DNA of 64,000 bases from Streptomyces sp. SCL15-4 (GTDB taxonomy: Bacteria; Actinomycetota; Actinomycetes; Streptomycetales; Streptomycetaceae). Shown piece after piece: positions 10,325 to 21,206 of this stretch (its first letter is position 1; each line of letters starts with the position of its first letter). Location of the stretch: NCBI RefSeq assembly GCF_033366695.1, contig NZ_JAOBTQ010000001.1:6138001-6202000 (forward strand). The letters run 5' to 3'. The translations under genes were made by a program, and so were the position numbers. The notes beneath the pieces are model-generated. The model did no database searches, was not told the DNA's origin, and saw nothing but the letters and a program-made list of their open reading frames with translations.

Positions 10325-10364
10325 GGGCGCGGCCCCGGGTTACGATCCGGGGCCGCGCCCTTTT
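10325..10364 (+). terminator. Intrinsic terminator after divIVA
   Basis: A perfect 14 bp stem (10325-10338 with 10347-10360) with an 8-nt loop is followed by TTTT at 10361-10364, a textbook intrinsic terminator. A smaller hairpin, GACGCC/GGCGTC at 10299-10313, lies just before it. Confidence 0.9.
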
Positions 10365-10641
10365 GCCTTGCGCCGTGGCCTCCGTACCCGCTCCCTCGCG
10401 CCGGGTCGCGGTCCGGGGAGTGCGTCTCCTCACGCCGGGTGCCATCTCGTGGGCGCTCTCTTTCGCGCGGTTGTGAGTCCGTGCGCCGGGCGCGTGGGGT
10501 CGTTTCGGTGGTGGTGTGGTGCAGGAGTGCGCGGGCGCATGGCAGCTGGTGACTAGTGCGCGGTGCGCGCGTGCGGCCAGACGGGCTTCCGGAAGCCGGT
10601 GGGCCGCGATGATCGTTTTCGGGTAGCCTTCGCTGCGCGCC
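10365..10641. other. Non-coding stretch, no gene seen
   Basis: No convincing coding frame is seen between the divIVA terminator and the tRNA-like element. TAGCCT at 10624-10629 could be a -10 hexamer for that element. The rest holds GC-rich sequence with no clear repeat or operator. Confidence 0.5.
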
Positions 10642-10716
10642 GGGGTGCGTAGCGCAGACGGTCGTCGCGCCTCGATGGCATCTAGGAGGACGCCGGTTCG
10701 AATCCGGCCCGCCCCG
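10642..10716 (+). tRNA. Divergent tRNA-Ala(GGC)-like element, gene or pseudogene
   Basis: The T arm is perfect (GCCGG, loop TTCGAAT, CCGGC at 10692-10708). The anticodon loop ATGGCAT at 10675-10681 gives anticodon GGC, matching bacterial tRNA-Ala(GGC), and the flanking GCGCCT and AGGAGG also match. U8, A14 and G18-G19 equivalents are present. Against a normal gene, the anticodon stem has one mismatch, the D stem only three good pairs, and the 5' acceptor strand appears to have an extra base. The G3-U70 pair that AlaRS reads is replaced by G-C. Flanking bases extend the acceptor helix (GCGCC at 10637-10641 with GGCGC at 10716-10720). No CCA is encoded. Confidence 0.5.
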
Positions 10717-10744
10717 GCGCGCCCGGTCGCTTCCCGCGACGCCG

Positions 10745-10777
10745 AAGGCCCGGCCCCCTCGCGGGGAGCCGGGCCTT
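10745..10777. terminator. Hairpin between tRNA-like element and ileS
   Basis: A perfect 10 bp stem, AAGGCCCGGC at 10745-10754 and GCCGGGCCTT at 10768-10777, with further pairing in the loop. It lies 15 bp beyond the ileS stop and between convergent units, so it probably ends transcription from both sides. Confidence 0.8.
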
Positions 10778-10792
10778 CCGGGTGTCCGGTCG

Positions 10793-13936
<3,144 letters not shown>

Positions 13937-13946
13937 CTGCGAGCAT

Positions 13947-14190
13947 CCTCCAACGGACTTGCTGCCTTCCGTCGGAGGGACGAGAGCCTTCGATCCTGTG
14001 TACGCCGTGTGCGGCGCGCTCCCGCGGTACCACCCTCCTTGGCTCCCCGGCACGCCGTACGCGCCGGTGAGCCCCCTCATTGGGGCGCGAAGCCGGTTCT
14101 ACTCGCCGTCGCCCTCGGGCTGCGGCTTTCTTCCGGCGGCTCCGGGGTGATCTTCACGTCGCGCTCGCCCCCGGGCTCACACCGTCCCCG
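13947..14190 (-). promoter_or_regulatory. Translational T-box riboswitch of ileS
   Basis: Read on the minus strand, the leader carries the T-box core AGGGTGGTACCGCG (14036 down to 14023), whose TGGT can pair with the ACCA end of uncharged tRNA. A short stem I is closed by CCGGGG (14181-14176) and CCCCGG (14147-14142), with an AUC isoleucine specifier at 14151-14149 just before the closing helix. A sequestrator hairpin of 11 bp with one G-U pair (13968-13978 with 13947-13957) hides the GGAGG ribosome site. GGAGGG next to the T-box (14038-14033) can pair with the same CCCTCC. This matches actinobacterial ileS T-boxes that control translation. Confidence 0.9.
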
Positions 14191-14539
14191 GGTCGCTCAT
14201 GGCTGCGTACGCCGCTACTCGTCCCCATCCACGCTTCTCGCTCCGCCCAGTGTACGGCGCCGCGCGGACAGCGGCGGACCGGTTTTCCCGGGGCGGGGGC
14301 GGACGGCCGGTGACCGGGCCGCGTGACCCGAATGGCGAGGGGGCGGGCGGCCGGGGCCCGGCGGGCCGGGCGCGGCGGATTACCCGGCGGGGAGCTGGGC
14401 ACAACGGATGCAGGCCCGTGGCTCCGGGGGTGCGGGCGGGCGAGTCGGGCGGTGTGCCCCGTTGCCGCGGGACTCGAGTCGATTTATCGTCCCAGCACGA
14501 TTCACCGGAAAGATCACAATATGTGAAGGGGCCGCGGCC
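14191..14539. other. Divergent intergenic region between ileS leader and dksA-like gene
   Basis: No gene is seen here. For the minus strand, TACACT (complement of 14249-14254) is a possible -10 for the ileS leader, without a clear -35. For the plus strand, the AT-rich stretch around 14475-14525 probably holds the promoter of the DksA-like gene. Confidence 0.4.
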
Positions 14540-15499
14540 ATGGTGGCGAAGAAGACCGCCGTACAGCAGCCGGCGACCGGAAAGACCGGCGCGCGGTCTG
14601 CCGCCGGGAAGACGGCCCCGGACACGACGGCCGTCACCGAGAAGACGGCCGCCGCCACGAAGACGGCCGTTGCCAAGAAGTCGGCGGCAAGGAAGAAGAA
14701 AGCCGTCGCGGCGAAGACGGCGGTCGGCAAGAAGGCGGCGGTCGGCAGGAAAGGAGCGGCGGCCACGGCGGCCACGAAGAAGACGGCCGGGAAGAAGACG
14801 GCCGGGAAGAAGACGGCCGGGAAGAAGGCGGCCGTGAAGAAGACGGCCGTGAAGACGGCGGTTGTCGCGGGGACGGCCGCGGACAGGACCGTCGCCGAGA
14901 AGACCGCCGCTCCCGGGGAGGCCGCCACCGGGAAGGCCGCGGCGCGGGAGGCGGCGGCGCACACGAGCACGGCCAAGAAAGCGGGCGCGGCGCGGGCCGC
15001 GGAGCAGACGGGAGCCACGACGGTGGTTGCGAAGAACACTCCTGGCACGGCCACGGCGGAACAGACCGCCGTTCCCAAGGCGCGGGCAGGCGCGGTGGAG
15101 CCCGGCGAACTGGCCGTGCGTCCCGGCGAGGACCCCTGGAGCCCGGAGGAGGCCGGTGAGGCGCGCGCGGAGCTCCAGTCCGAGCTGGAGCGGCTGCGGG
15201 AGGAGATCAGCTCCTTGGAGGCGTCCCTGGTCGGCCTGATGCGGGACTCCGGGGACGGCGCCGGCGACGACCAGGCCGACACCGGCACCAAGAACATCAC
15301 GCGCGAGCACGAACTGGCGCTGGCCGGCAACGCGCGCGAGATGCTCAGCCAGACCGAGCGCGCCCTGGAACGGCTGGACGCGGGCACCTACGGTCTGTGC
15401 GAGAACTGCGGCAACCCCATCGGCAAGGCGCGCATGCAGGCGTTCCCCAGGGCGACGCTGTGCGTGGAGTGCAAACAGAAGCAGGAACGCCGCTCCTGA
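14540..15499 (+). CDS. DksA/TraR zinc-finger protein with H1-like Lys/Ala tail
   Basis: DksA/TraR proteins bind the RNA polymerase secondary channel and alter promoter response, often with ppGpp. The 319-residue product is much longer than DksA (about 150). Roughly residues 1-190 are Lys/Ala/Thr-rich with KKTA-type repeats like histone H1 tails. An acidic coiled-coil follows (EARAELQSELERLREEI), then the zinc finger with CENC and CVEC pairs near the C terminus. ATG 14540 has AAGGGG at 14526-14531. The tail suggests DNA binding (inferred). The Streptomyces orthologue is annotated as a DnaK-suppressor-like protein. Confidence 0.85.
   Translation: MVAKKTAVQQPATGKTGARSAAGKTAPDTTAVTEKTAAATKTAVAKKSAARKKKAVAAKTAVGKKAAVGRKGAAATAATKKTAGKKTAGKKTAGKKAAVKKTAVKTAVVAGTAADRTVAEKTAAPGEAATGKAAAREAAAHTSTAKKAGAARAAEQTGATTVVAKNTPGTATAEQTAVPKARAGAVEPGELAVRPGEDPWSPEEAGEARAELQSELERLREEISSLEASLVGLMRDSGDGAGDDQADTGTKNITREHELALAGNAREMLSQTERALERLDAGTYGLCENCGNPIGKARMQAFPRATLCVECKQKQERRS
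14777..14851 (+). repeat. 15-bp tandem repeat coding KKTAG units
   Basis: Three exact copies of AAGAAGACGGCCGGG (14777-14821) are followed by two near copies to 14851. The period is a multiple of three, so length changes would leave the reading frame of the DksA-like protein intact. Confidence 0.9.
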
Positions 15500-15558
15500 G
15501 GGCGCCCGGCCGTGCCGTAGTCTCGTGCCCAGTCAGGCACCTAGGTTGAGGGACTCAC

Positions 15559-16209
15559 GTGGCAGAGGCGGAGCGCATCATCGGTACGCCGGACACCCCG
15601 GACGACGATCACCAGCAGACGGAGCCGGCCGGAGCCCCCGCCGGCTCCGCGTCCGGCGAGGCCAGTGGCTCCGAGGAGGCCGGCGCGGACCAGCGGCCGG
15701 CCCGCGCGGCGCGCCAGGCCGGCCGGGCGCGCCGGATCGCCGTGCTGTTCGCGGTGGCCGCCTTCGCGTACGCCCTCGACCTGATCAGCAAGATGCTCGT
15801 CGTCTCCCGGCTGGAGGGCCGCGCGCCGATCCGGGTCGTCGGCGACCTGCTGGAACTGCACGTCATCCGCAACCCCGGCGCCGCCTTCAGCTTCGGCGCG
15901 GCCTTCACCGTGATCTTCTCGCTGATCGCCGCGATCGTGATCGTGGTGATCATCCGGCTGGCCCGCAAGCTGCACAGCTTCCCCTGGGCGGTCGCCCTCG
16001 GCCTGCTGCTCGGCGGCGCGCTCGGCAACCTCACCGACCGGATCTTCCGCTCGCCCGGCGTCTTCGAGGGCGCGGTGGTGGACTTCATCGCGCCCAAGGG
16101 GTTCGCGGTGTTCAACCTCGCCGACTCGGCCATCGTGTGCGGCGGCATCCTGATCGTGGTGCTGTCCTTCTACGGCCTGGACCCGGACGGCACCGTCCAC
16201 AAGGACTGA
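15559..16209 (+). CDS. lspA: Lipoprotein signal peptidase (SPase II)
   Basis: LspA cuts signal peptides from diacylated prolipoproteins in the membrane. The 216-residue product has an extra acidic, Ala/Gly-rich N-terminal tail of about 55 residues before the first of four membrane helices. Family blocks [18 protein letters not shown] and [12 protein letters not shown] carry the two catalytic aspartates. The GTG start follows GAGGGA at 15548-15553. TAGTCT at 15518-15523 and TAGGTT at 15542-15547 are possible -10 hexamers. Its partner lgt is 38 kb away in this window. Confidence 0.95.
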   Translation: MAEAERIIGTPDTPDDDHQQTEPAGAPAGSASGEASGSEEAGADQRPARAARQAGRARRIAVLFAVAAFAYALDLISKMLVVSRLEGRAPIRVVGDLLELHVIRNPGAAFSFGAAFTVIFSLIAAIVIVVIIRLARKLHSFPWAVALGLLLGGALGNLTDRIFRSPGVFEGAVVDFIAPKGFAVFNLADSAIVCGGILIVVLSFYGLDPDGTVHKD

Positions 16210-16270
16210 GGCCGGGGCCGGGACGGGGAGGTTTTCCACAGGCTCGTTCGGTGTGCCGCGGCCCGTCCGG

Positions 16271-16276
16271 CATACT
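16271..16276 (+). promoter_or_regulatory. Putative -10 of a leaderless rluA-family transcript
   Basis: CATACT lies 6 nt before the GTG start at 16283 and no ribosome site is present, which fits a leaderless message. Confidence 0.5.
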
Positions 16277-16282
16277 CGACGG

Positions 16283-17227
16283 GTGAGCACGATTCCCGAG
16301 ATCCGCACCCTGCCCGTGCCCGACGGCCTGGAGGGCGAGCGCGTCGACGCCGCCATCTCCCGCATGTTCGGCTTCTCCCGCACGAAGGCGGCGGAGCTGG
16401 CCGCGGCCGGCAAGGTCCAGGTCGACGGCGCGGTGGTCGGCAAGTCCGAGCGGGTGCACGGCGGTGCCTGGCTGGAGGTCGAGATGCCGCAGGCGCCCGC
16501 ACCGGTCCAGCTGGTCGCCGAGCCGGTCGAGGGCATGGAGATCGTGCACGACGACGACGACGTGGTCGTGATCGTCAAGCCGGTCGGCGTGGCCGCGCAC
16601 CCGTCGCCGGGCTGGTCCGGCCCGACCGTCATCGGCGGCCTCGCCGCCGCCGGGTACCGGATCTCCACCTCCGGCGCAGCCGAGCGCCAGGGCATCGTGC
16701 ACCGCCTGGACGTAGGCACCTCGGGCCTGATGGTGGTCGCCAAGTCCGAGTACGCGTACACCTCGCTCAAGCGCCAGTTCAAGGAGCGCACGGTCGACAA
16801 GCGCTACCACACGCTGGTCCAGGGCCACCCGGACCCGACGAGCGGCACCATCGACGCCCCCATCGGCCGCCACCCGAACCACGACTACAAGTGGGCGGTC
16901 ACGGCCGACGGCAAGCCCTCCGTGACGCACTACGACCTCGTCGAGGCCTTCCGCGCCGCCTCCCTGCTGGACGTGAAGCTGGAGACGGGCCGCACCCACC
17001 AGATCCGCGTCCACATGGCCGCCCACCGCCACCCGTGCGTCGGCGACCTCACCTACGGCGCCGACCCGACCCTCGCCAAGCGGCTGCACCTGACCCGCCA
17101 GTGGCTGCACGCCGTCCGCCTCGGCTTCGAGCACCCCGGCGACGGCCGCTGGGTGGAGTTCGCGAGCGACTATCCCGAGGACCTCCAGAAGGCCCTCGAC
17201 CAGGTCCGGGAGGAGACATGGGCGTGA
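16283..17227 (+). CDS. rluD: RluA/RluD-family rRNA pseudouridine synthase
   Basis: Converts specific uridines of 23S rRNA to pseudouridine. The 314-residue product has an N-terminal S4 RNA-binding domain (about residues 12-80) and the catalytic domain with [16 protein letters not shown], whose Asp is catalytic, then [13 protein letters not shown] 16283 is chosen because the upstream 30 bp lack a ribosome site and CATACT just before it looks like a -10. It follows lspA by 73 bp, a pairing conserved in many bacteria, and overlaps the acetyltransferase gene by 10 nt. RluD rather than another RluA member is inferred from length and S4 domain. Confidence 0.88.
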   Translation: MSTIPEIRTLPVPDGLEGERVDAAISRMFGFSRTKAAELAAAGKVQVDGAVVGKSERVHGGAWLEVEMPQAPAPVQLVAEPVEGMEIVHDDDDVVVIVKPVGVAAHPSPGWSGPTVIGGLAAAGYRISTSGAAERQGIVHRLDVGTSGLMVVAKSEYAYTSLKRQFKERTVDKRYHTLVQGHPDPTSGTIDAPIGRHPNHDYKWAVTADGKPSVTHYDLVEAFRAASLLDVKLETGRTHQIRVHMAAHRHPCVGDLTYGADPTLAKRLHLTRQWLHAVRLGFEHPGDGRWVEFASDYPEDLQKALDQVREETWA

Positions 17228-17691
17228 GCCCGCGGTACACCGTCCGGGTCGCCGAGGACCCCGTGGACCGCGAGGCCTGCTTCGCGGTCCGCAAGGAGGT
17301 CTTCGTGGCCGAACAGGGCGTCGCGGAGGACATCGAGTACGACGCCTACGACGTGGTGGCCGTGCACGTGCTGGCGGTCCGCGAGGACGGGCTGCCGCTG
17401 GGCACCGGACGGCTGCTGCACGGTGACGCGGCGGCGGCCAAGACCGGCGGGGACGCGTCGGTCGGCTCGCTGGGCCGGCTCGCCGTCACCCGGGCGGCAC
17501 GCGGGCTCGGCGTCGGCGCGGCCCTGGTGCGCGCCATCGAGGAGGCGGCACGCGCGCGGGGCCTCACGGCGGTCGACCTGCACGCGCAGACCCAGGCCCT
17601 GGGTTTCTACGAACGCCTGGGCTACGCGGCGTACGGCCCGGAGTTCCCGGACGCCGGCATACCCCACCGGGCGATGCGCCGGTCCCTGTAG
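17218..17691 (+). CDS. GNAT-family N-acetyltransferase
   Basis: A 157-residue GNAT protein of the ElaA/YjbR-like branch, which moves an acetyl group from acetyl-CoA to an unknown amine. The start [17 protein letters not shown] leads into the [16 protein letters not shown] block. The acetyl-CoA loop is [20 protein letters not shown] near residues 82-101, and the C-terminal [18 protein letters not shown] is typical. ATG 17218 lies inside rluD, so the two are probably co-translated. The substrate cannot be told from the sequence. Confidence 0.85.
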   Translation: MGVSPRYTVRVAEDPVDREACFAVRKEVFVAEQGVAEDIEYDAYDVVAVHVLAVREDGLPLGTGRLLHGDAAAAKTGGDASVGSLGRLAVTRAARGLGVGAALVRAIEEAARARGLTAVDLHAQTQALGFYERLGYAAYGPEFPDAGIPHRAMRRSL

Positions 17692-17821
17692 GACACGGCG
17701 GCCCGAGCCGCGCCCGGGCCCCGGCGGGACGTCGACCCGGCCGGGCGTCGTGCGGTAACCGCAGGTGGCGATGGCAGACTGGGACCTTGCCGTGTGATCG
17801 TCAACCCCCGGAGCGCCGTCC

Positions 17822-19408
17822 GTGGACCAGCTGGCTCTGTTGTTCGTACTGCTGCTCGGGGCCCTGGTGAGCGTCCCGGTGGGAGACCGGCTGGGGGTGC
17901 CGGCGCCGGTGCTGATGACCCTGTTCGGCGGGGTCCTGGCGGTGGCCGACTTCGTCCCCAACGTCGACATCCCGCCCGAGCTGATCCTGCCGGCCCTGCT
18001 GCCGCCGCTGCTGTACGCCGCCGTCCGCCGCACCTCCTGGCGGCAGTTCGCGGCCAACGTCCGCCCGATCTTCCTGCTGGCCGTCGCCCTGGTGTTCGTC
18101 ACGATGGTGTCCGTGGCGTTCGTCGCGCACCAGATCGTGCCCGGACTGCCGTTCGCCGCCGCCGTCGCGCTCGGCGCGCTCATCGCCCCGCCCGACCCCG
18201 TCGCCGCGACCAGCGTCGCCGGACAGCTGGGGCTGCCGCGCCGGCTGGTGTCGATCCTGGAGGGCGAGGGGCTGTTCAACGACGTCACGGCCATCGTCCT
18301 GTACCACGTGGCGATCGCCGCCGCCGTCAGCGGCAGCTTCTCGCCGTGGCAGGCCGGGCTGGACCTGGTGCTGTCCGCCGTCGTCGCGGTGGCCGTGGGC
18401 CTGGCGCTGGGCTGGGGCGCGAACAAGCTGATGGACCTGCTGGGCGATCCGACGCTGCAGATCGGCATGACCCTGCTGGTGCCGTACGCCTCCTACGTGC
18501 TCGCCGAGAGGCTGCACGGCTCCGGGGTGCTCGCCGTGCTCACCACGGCCCTCTTCCTCGCCGAGTACGCCACCGACGCCGACGACGTGATGACCCGGCT
18601 CGCCGGGCACACCTTCTGGGACATCATCGACACCCTCGTCACGGGCGTCGCCTTCGGGCTCATCGGACTGGAGCTGCACAACGCCATCCACACCGCCCAG
18701 GGCCGCTGGGGCCAGATGCTCGGCTGGGCCGCGGCCGTCGTGGGCGTGGTCGTCGTGGTACGGCTGCTGTGGCTGCTGCCGGCGACCTGGCTGACCAAAC
18801 GCCTGCACGCCCGCCGGGACTACGACGAGGAGATCCCGGTGAGCTGGCGGGAGACCGTCGTGATGTGGTGGGCCGGGATGCGCGGGGTGGCCTCGGTGGC
18901 GCTGGCGCTGGCCGTGCCGCTGCGGACCGACGACGGCAGCCCCTTCCCCGACCGGGACGAGATCGTCTTCATCGCCTTCGGGGTGATCGTCGCCACGCTG
19001 GTGGTGCAGGGGCTGACCCTGCCCTGGCTGGTGCGGCGGCTCGGGGTGCGGGCCGACTCCGCGCGGGAGAAGGAGTTCGAGAAGGACCTGGCGGTGCGGG
19101 CCGCGAAGGCGGCGAAGCGCCGGCTGCGGGAGATCGAGCAGGTGGAGGAACTGCCCGAGGAGCTGTCCGAGCAGATGCTGCGGCGCGCCTTCGAGATCGG
19201 CATCCGGATCAGCCCGGACATGGGGGAGGAGGAGCGGCGCGAGGCGCAGCTCCAGCGGGTCAAACGGATCAAGCGGGTGCGGCGCATCCAGAACGAGATG
19301 CTGAGCGCCGCGCGGCACGAGGTGCTGGCCGCGCGGAGCGAGCCCGGCGCGGACCCGGAGATCGTGGACCGGGTGCTGCGCCATCTCGACGTACGCAGTC
19401 TGCGCTGA
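17822..19408 (+). CDS. CPA1-family Na+/H+ antiporter
   Basis: A 528-residue cation/proton exchanger with about 12 membrane helices in the first 400 residues and a long charged cytoplasmic tail rich in Arg and Glu. The conserved exchanger blocks PPDPVAATSV near residue 122 and EGLFNDVTAIV near residue 148 are present; the Asp pairs there bind the cation. GTG 17822 has GGAG at 17810-17813. CAGACT at 17775-17780 is a possible -10. It ends 7 bp from the convergent mscS-like gene. Whether it prefers Na+ or K+ is not visible. Confidence 0.9.
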   Translation: MDQLALLFVLLLGALVSVPVGDRLGVPAPVLMTLFGGVLAVADFVPNVDIPPELILPALLPPLLYAAVRRTSWRQFAANVRPIFLLAVALVFVTMVSVAFVAHQIVPGLPFAAAVALGALIAPPDPVAATSVAGQLGLPRRLVSILEGEGLFNDVTAIVLYHVAIAAAVSGSFSPWQAGLDLVLSAVVAVAVGLALGWGANKLMDLLGDPTLQIGMTLLVPYASYVLAERLHGSGVLAVLTTALFLAEYATDADDVMTRLAGHTFWDIIDTLVTGVAFGLIGLELHNAIHTAQGRWGQMLGWAAAVVGVVVVVRLLWLLPATWLTKRLHARRDYDEEIPVSWRETVVMWWAGMRGVASVALALAVPLRTDDGSPFPDRDEIVFIAFGVIVATLVVQGLTLPWLVRRLGVRADSAREKEFEKDLAVRAAKAAKRRLREIEQVEELPEELSEQMLRRAFEIGIRISPDMGEEERREAQLQRVKRIKRVRRIQNEMLSAARHEVLAARSEPGADPEIVDRVLRHLDVRSLR

Positions 19409-19415
19409 CGTCCGC

Positions 19416-20522
19416 TCAGCCGCGGCCGGGCCCCGGGAACGTGTAGGCCTTGCGGAAGGCGGTGCCGTCGGGAGAGGGCGCCTGGTGCGGCGGGAGGAAC
19501 GCGTTGGCGGTGTTCACCCGGGGCAGCGCGTAGGGGTGTTCCTCGGCCAGCCAGGTGATCATCTGCTCGCGGACCGCGACCCGGACCGTCCAGATGTCGT
19601 CCGCGTCCTTCGCCGTCACCAGGGCCCGCACCTGGATGGTGTTCGGCGTGCTGTCCGTCATCTGGAGGCTGTAGGCGCGGCCGTCCCAGGCCGGGCACGC
19701 GCGCAGGATGTCCCGTAGCTTCTCGCGCATCGCCTCCATCGGCGCGCCGTGGTCCAGGTGCCAGTAGACGATCCCGGTCATCTGCGGGGTGCCCCGGGAC
19801 CAGTTCTCGAACGGCCTGGAGGTGAAGTACGACACCGGCATGGTGATCCGGCGCTCGTCCCAGGTCCGCACCGTCAGGAAGGTCAGGGTGATCTCCTCGA
19901 CCGTGCCCCACTCGCCGTCCACCACCACCGTGTCGCCGATCCGGACCATGTCACCGAAGGCTATCTGCAGCCCGGCGAACAGGTTCGACAGCGTCGACTG
20001 GGCGGCGACACCGGCCACGATGCCGAGGACACCGGCGGAGGCCAGCAGGGACGCGCCGGCCGCGCGCATCGCCGGGAACGTCAGCAGCATCGCCGCCACG
20101 GCGACCACCCCGACGATCGCCGACACCACCCGCATGATCAGCGTCACCTGGGTGCGCACCCGGCGGACCCGGGCCGGGTCGTGGTGGGCGCGCGCGTAAC
20201 GGGTGTACGTCGACTCGACTATGGCCGCCGCGATCCGGATCACCAGCCAGGCCGCTGCCCCGATCAGCACCAGGGTCAGCGTCCGGCCGACGCCGACGCG
20301 GTGTTCCTGGAGCAGTTCGGCCTCGTCGTAGGTGCCTCTGAGCACGGCCGCGCACAGCACCATCTGGTAGGGCACGCGGCCGCGCCGCAGCAGGTCCCAC
20401 AGCGGGGTGTCGCCACGGCTTCCGTCGGCCTTGCGTAGCAGCAGGTCCGTGGCCCAGCCGACCAGCACGGTCAGCACCACGGCACCGCCGACCACGATCA
20501 CGGGTCGGAGTACGATCTCCAT
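19416..20522 (-). CDS. MscS-family mechanosensitive ion channel
   Basis: Small-conductance mechanosensitive channels open under membrane tension and protect against osmotic downshock. The product is 368 residues from ATG 20522, with about four membrane helices, the last being the Ala/Gly-rich pore helix SLLASAGVLGIVAGVAAQS. The beta domain follows, with GDMVRIGDTVVVDGEWGTVEEITLTFLTVRTWDERRI split over the usual strands, then an alpha/beta C terminus. An in-frame GTG at 20573 would add 17 residues. GGAGG lies only 1 bp from the ATG, so the start is uncertain. Confidence 0.9.
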   Translation of the reverse strand: MEIVLRPVIVVGGAVVLTVLVGWATDLLLRKADGSRGDTPLWDLLRRGRVPYQMVLCAAVLRGTYDEAELLQEHRVGVGRTLTLVLIGAAAWLVIRIAAAIVESTYTRYARAHHDPARVRRVRTQVTLIMRVVSAIVGVVAVAAMLLTFPAMRAAGASLLASAGVLGIVAGVAAQSTLSNLFAGLQIAFGDMVRIGDTVVVDGEWGTVEEITLTFLTVRTWDERRITMPVSYFTSRPFENWSRGTPQMTGIVYWHLDHGAPMEAMREKLRDILRACPAWDGRAYSLQMTDSTPNTIQVRALVTAKDADDIWTVRVAVREQMITWLAEEHPYALPRVNTANAFLPPHQAPSPDGTAFRKAYTFPGPGRG

Positions 20523-20617
20523 GCCTCCGAACGTAACCGGCTTCGGCAGGTCATGAACATGTGTCTTCGTCACACGCCTGGGTAGGCCCGCGCTACGGCC
20601 CCGCCGGACCCGGCTGG

Positions 20618-20623
20618 CACCAT
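20618..20623 (+). promoter_or_regulatory. Putative -10 of a leaderless hydrolase transcript
   Basis: CACCAT lies 6 nt before the ATG at 20630, and no ribosome site is seen. Confidence 0.4.
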
Positions 20624-20629
20624 GGCCTC

Positions 20630-21202
20630 ATGAACATCATGCTCTTTCACTCGACCTACGGGCTCAGGCCCGCGGTGCGCGAGGCCGCGGACCGGCTGCG
20701 CGCGGCGGGCCACGAGGTGTGGACGCCGGACCTCTTCGAGGGCCGCACGTTCGGCACCGTCGAGGAGGGCATGGAGTTCAACGAGGCGATCGGCAAGGAG
20801 GAGCTGCTGAAGCGGGCCGTGCTCGCGGCGGCGCCGTACTCCGAGCGCGGGCTGGTCTACGCCGGGTTCTCGCTCGGCGCCTCCGTCGCCCAGACCCTCG
20901 CCCTCGGCGACGACAAGGCGCGCGGACTGCTGCTCCTGCACGGCACGTCGGACATCGCGCCGAACGCGCGGGCGGACGGGCTGCCGGTGCAGCTGCACGT
21001 GGCCGAGCCCGACCCGTTCGAGTCGGACGACTGGCTGAGCGCCTGGTATCTGCAGATGGGCCGGACCGGCGCCGACGTGGAGGTCTACCGGTACGCCGGG
21101 GCCGGCCACCTCTACACCGACCCCGGGCTGCCGGACTACGACGCCGAGGCCGCCGAGGCCACCTGGCGGGTGGCGCTCGGCTTCCTGGACACGCCGGCGT
21201 GA
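20630..21202 (+). CDS. Dienelactone hydrolase-family alpha/beta hydrolase
   Basis: A 190-residue alpha/beta hydrolase resembling dienelactone hydrolases. It starts MNIMLFHSTYGLRPAV. The nucleophile elbow is YAGFSLGASVAQ near residues 77-88, where Ser replaces the usual Cys of classic DLH. The catalytic Asp is probably in HVAEPDPFESDDW and the His in YAGAGHLYTDPGL. ATG 20630 is used because a -10-like CACCAT precedes it. It runs divergently from the mscS-like gene and converges with phoD, with 4 bp between stops. The substrate is unknown. Confidence 0.85.
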   Translation: MNIMLFHSTYGLRPAVREAADRLRAAGHEVWTPDLFEGRTFGTVEEGMEFNEAIGKEELLKRAVLAAAPYSERGLVYAGFSLGASVAQTLALGDDKARGLLLLHGTSDIAPNARADGLPVQLHVAEPDPFESDDWLSAWYLQMGRTGADVEVYRYAGAGHLYTDPGLPDYDAEAAEATWRVALGFLDTPA

Positions 21203-21206
21203 GGGA

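Noticed and set aside
14408..14539. A longer N terminus for the DksA-like protein, starting at 14408
   Set aside because: The extra 44 residues have no ribosome site and odd composition, whereas ATG 14540 has AAGGGG at the right distance.
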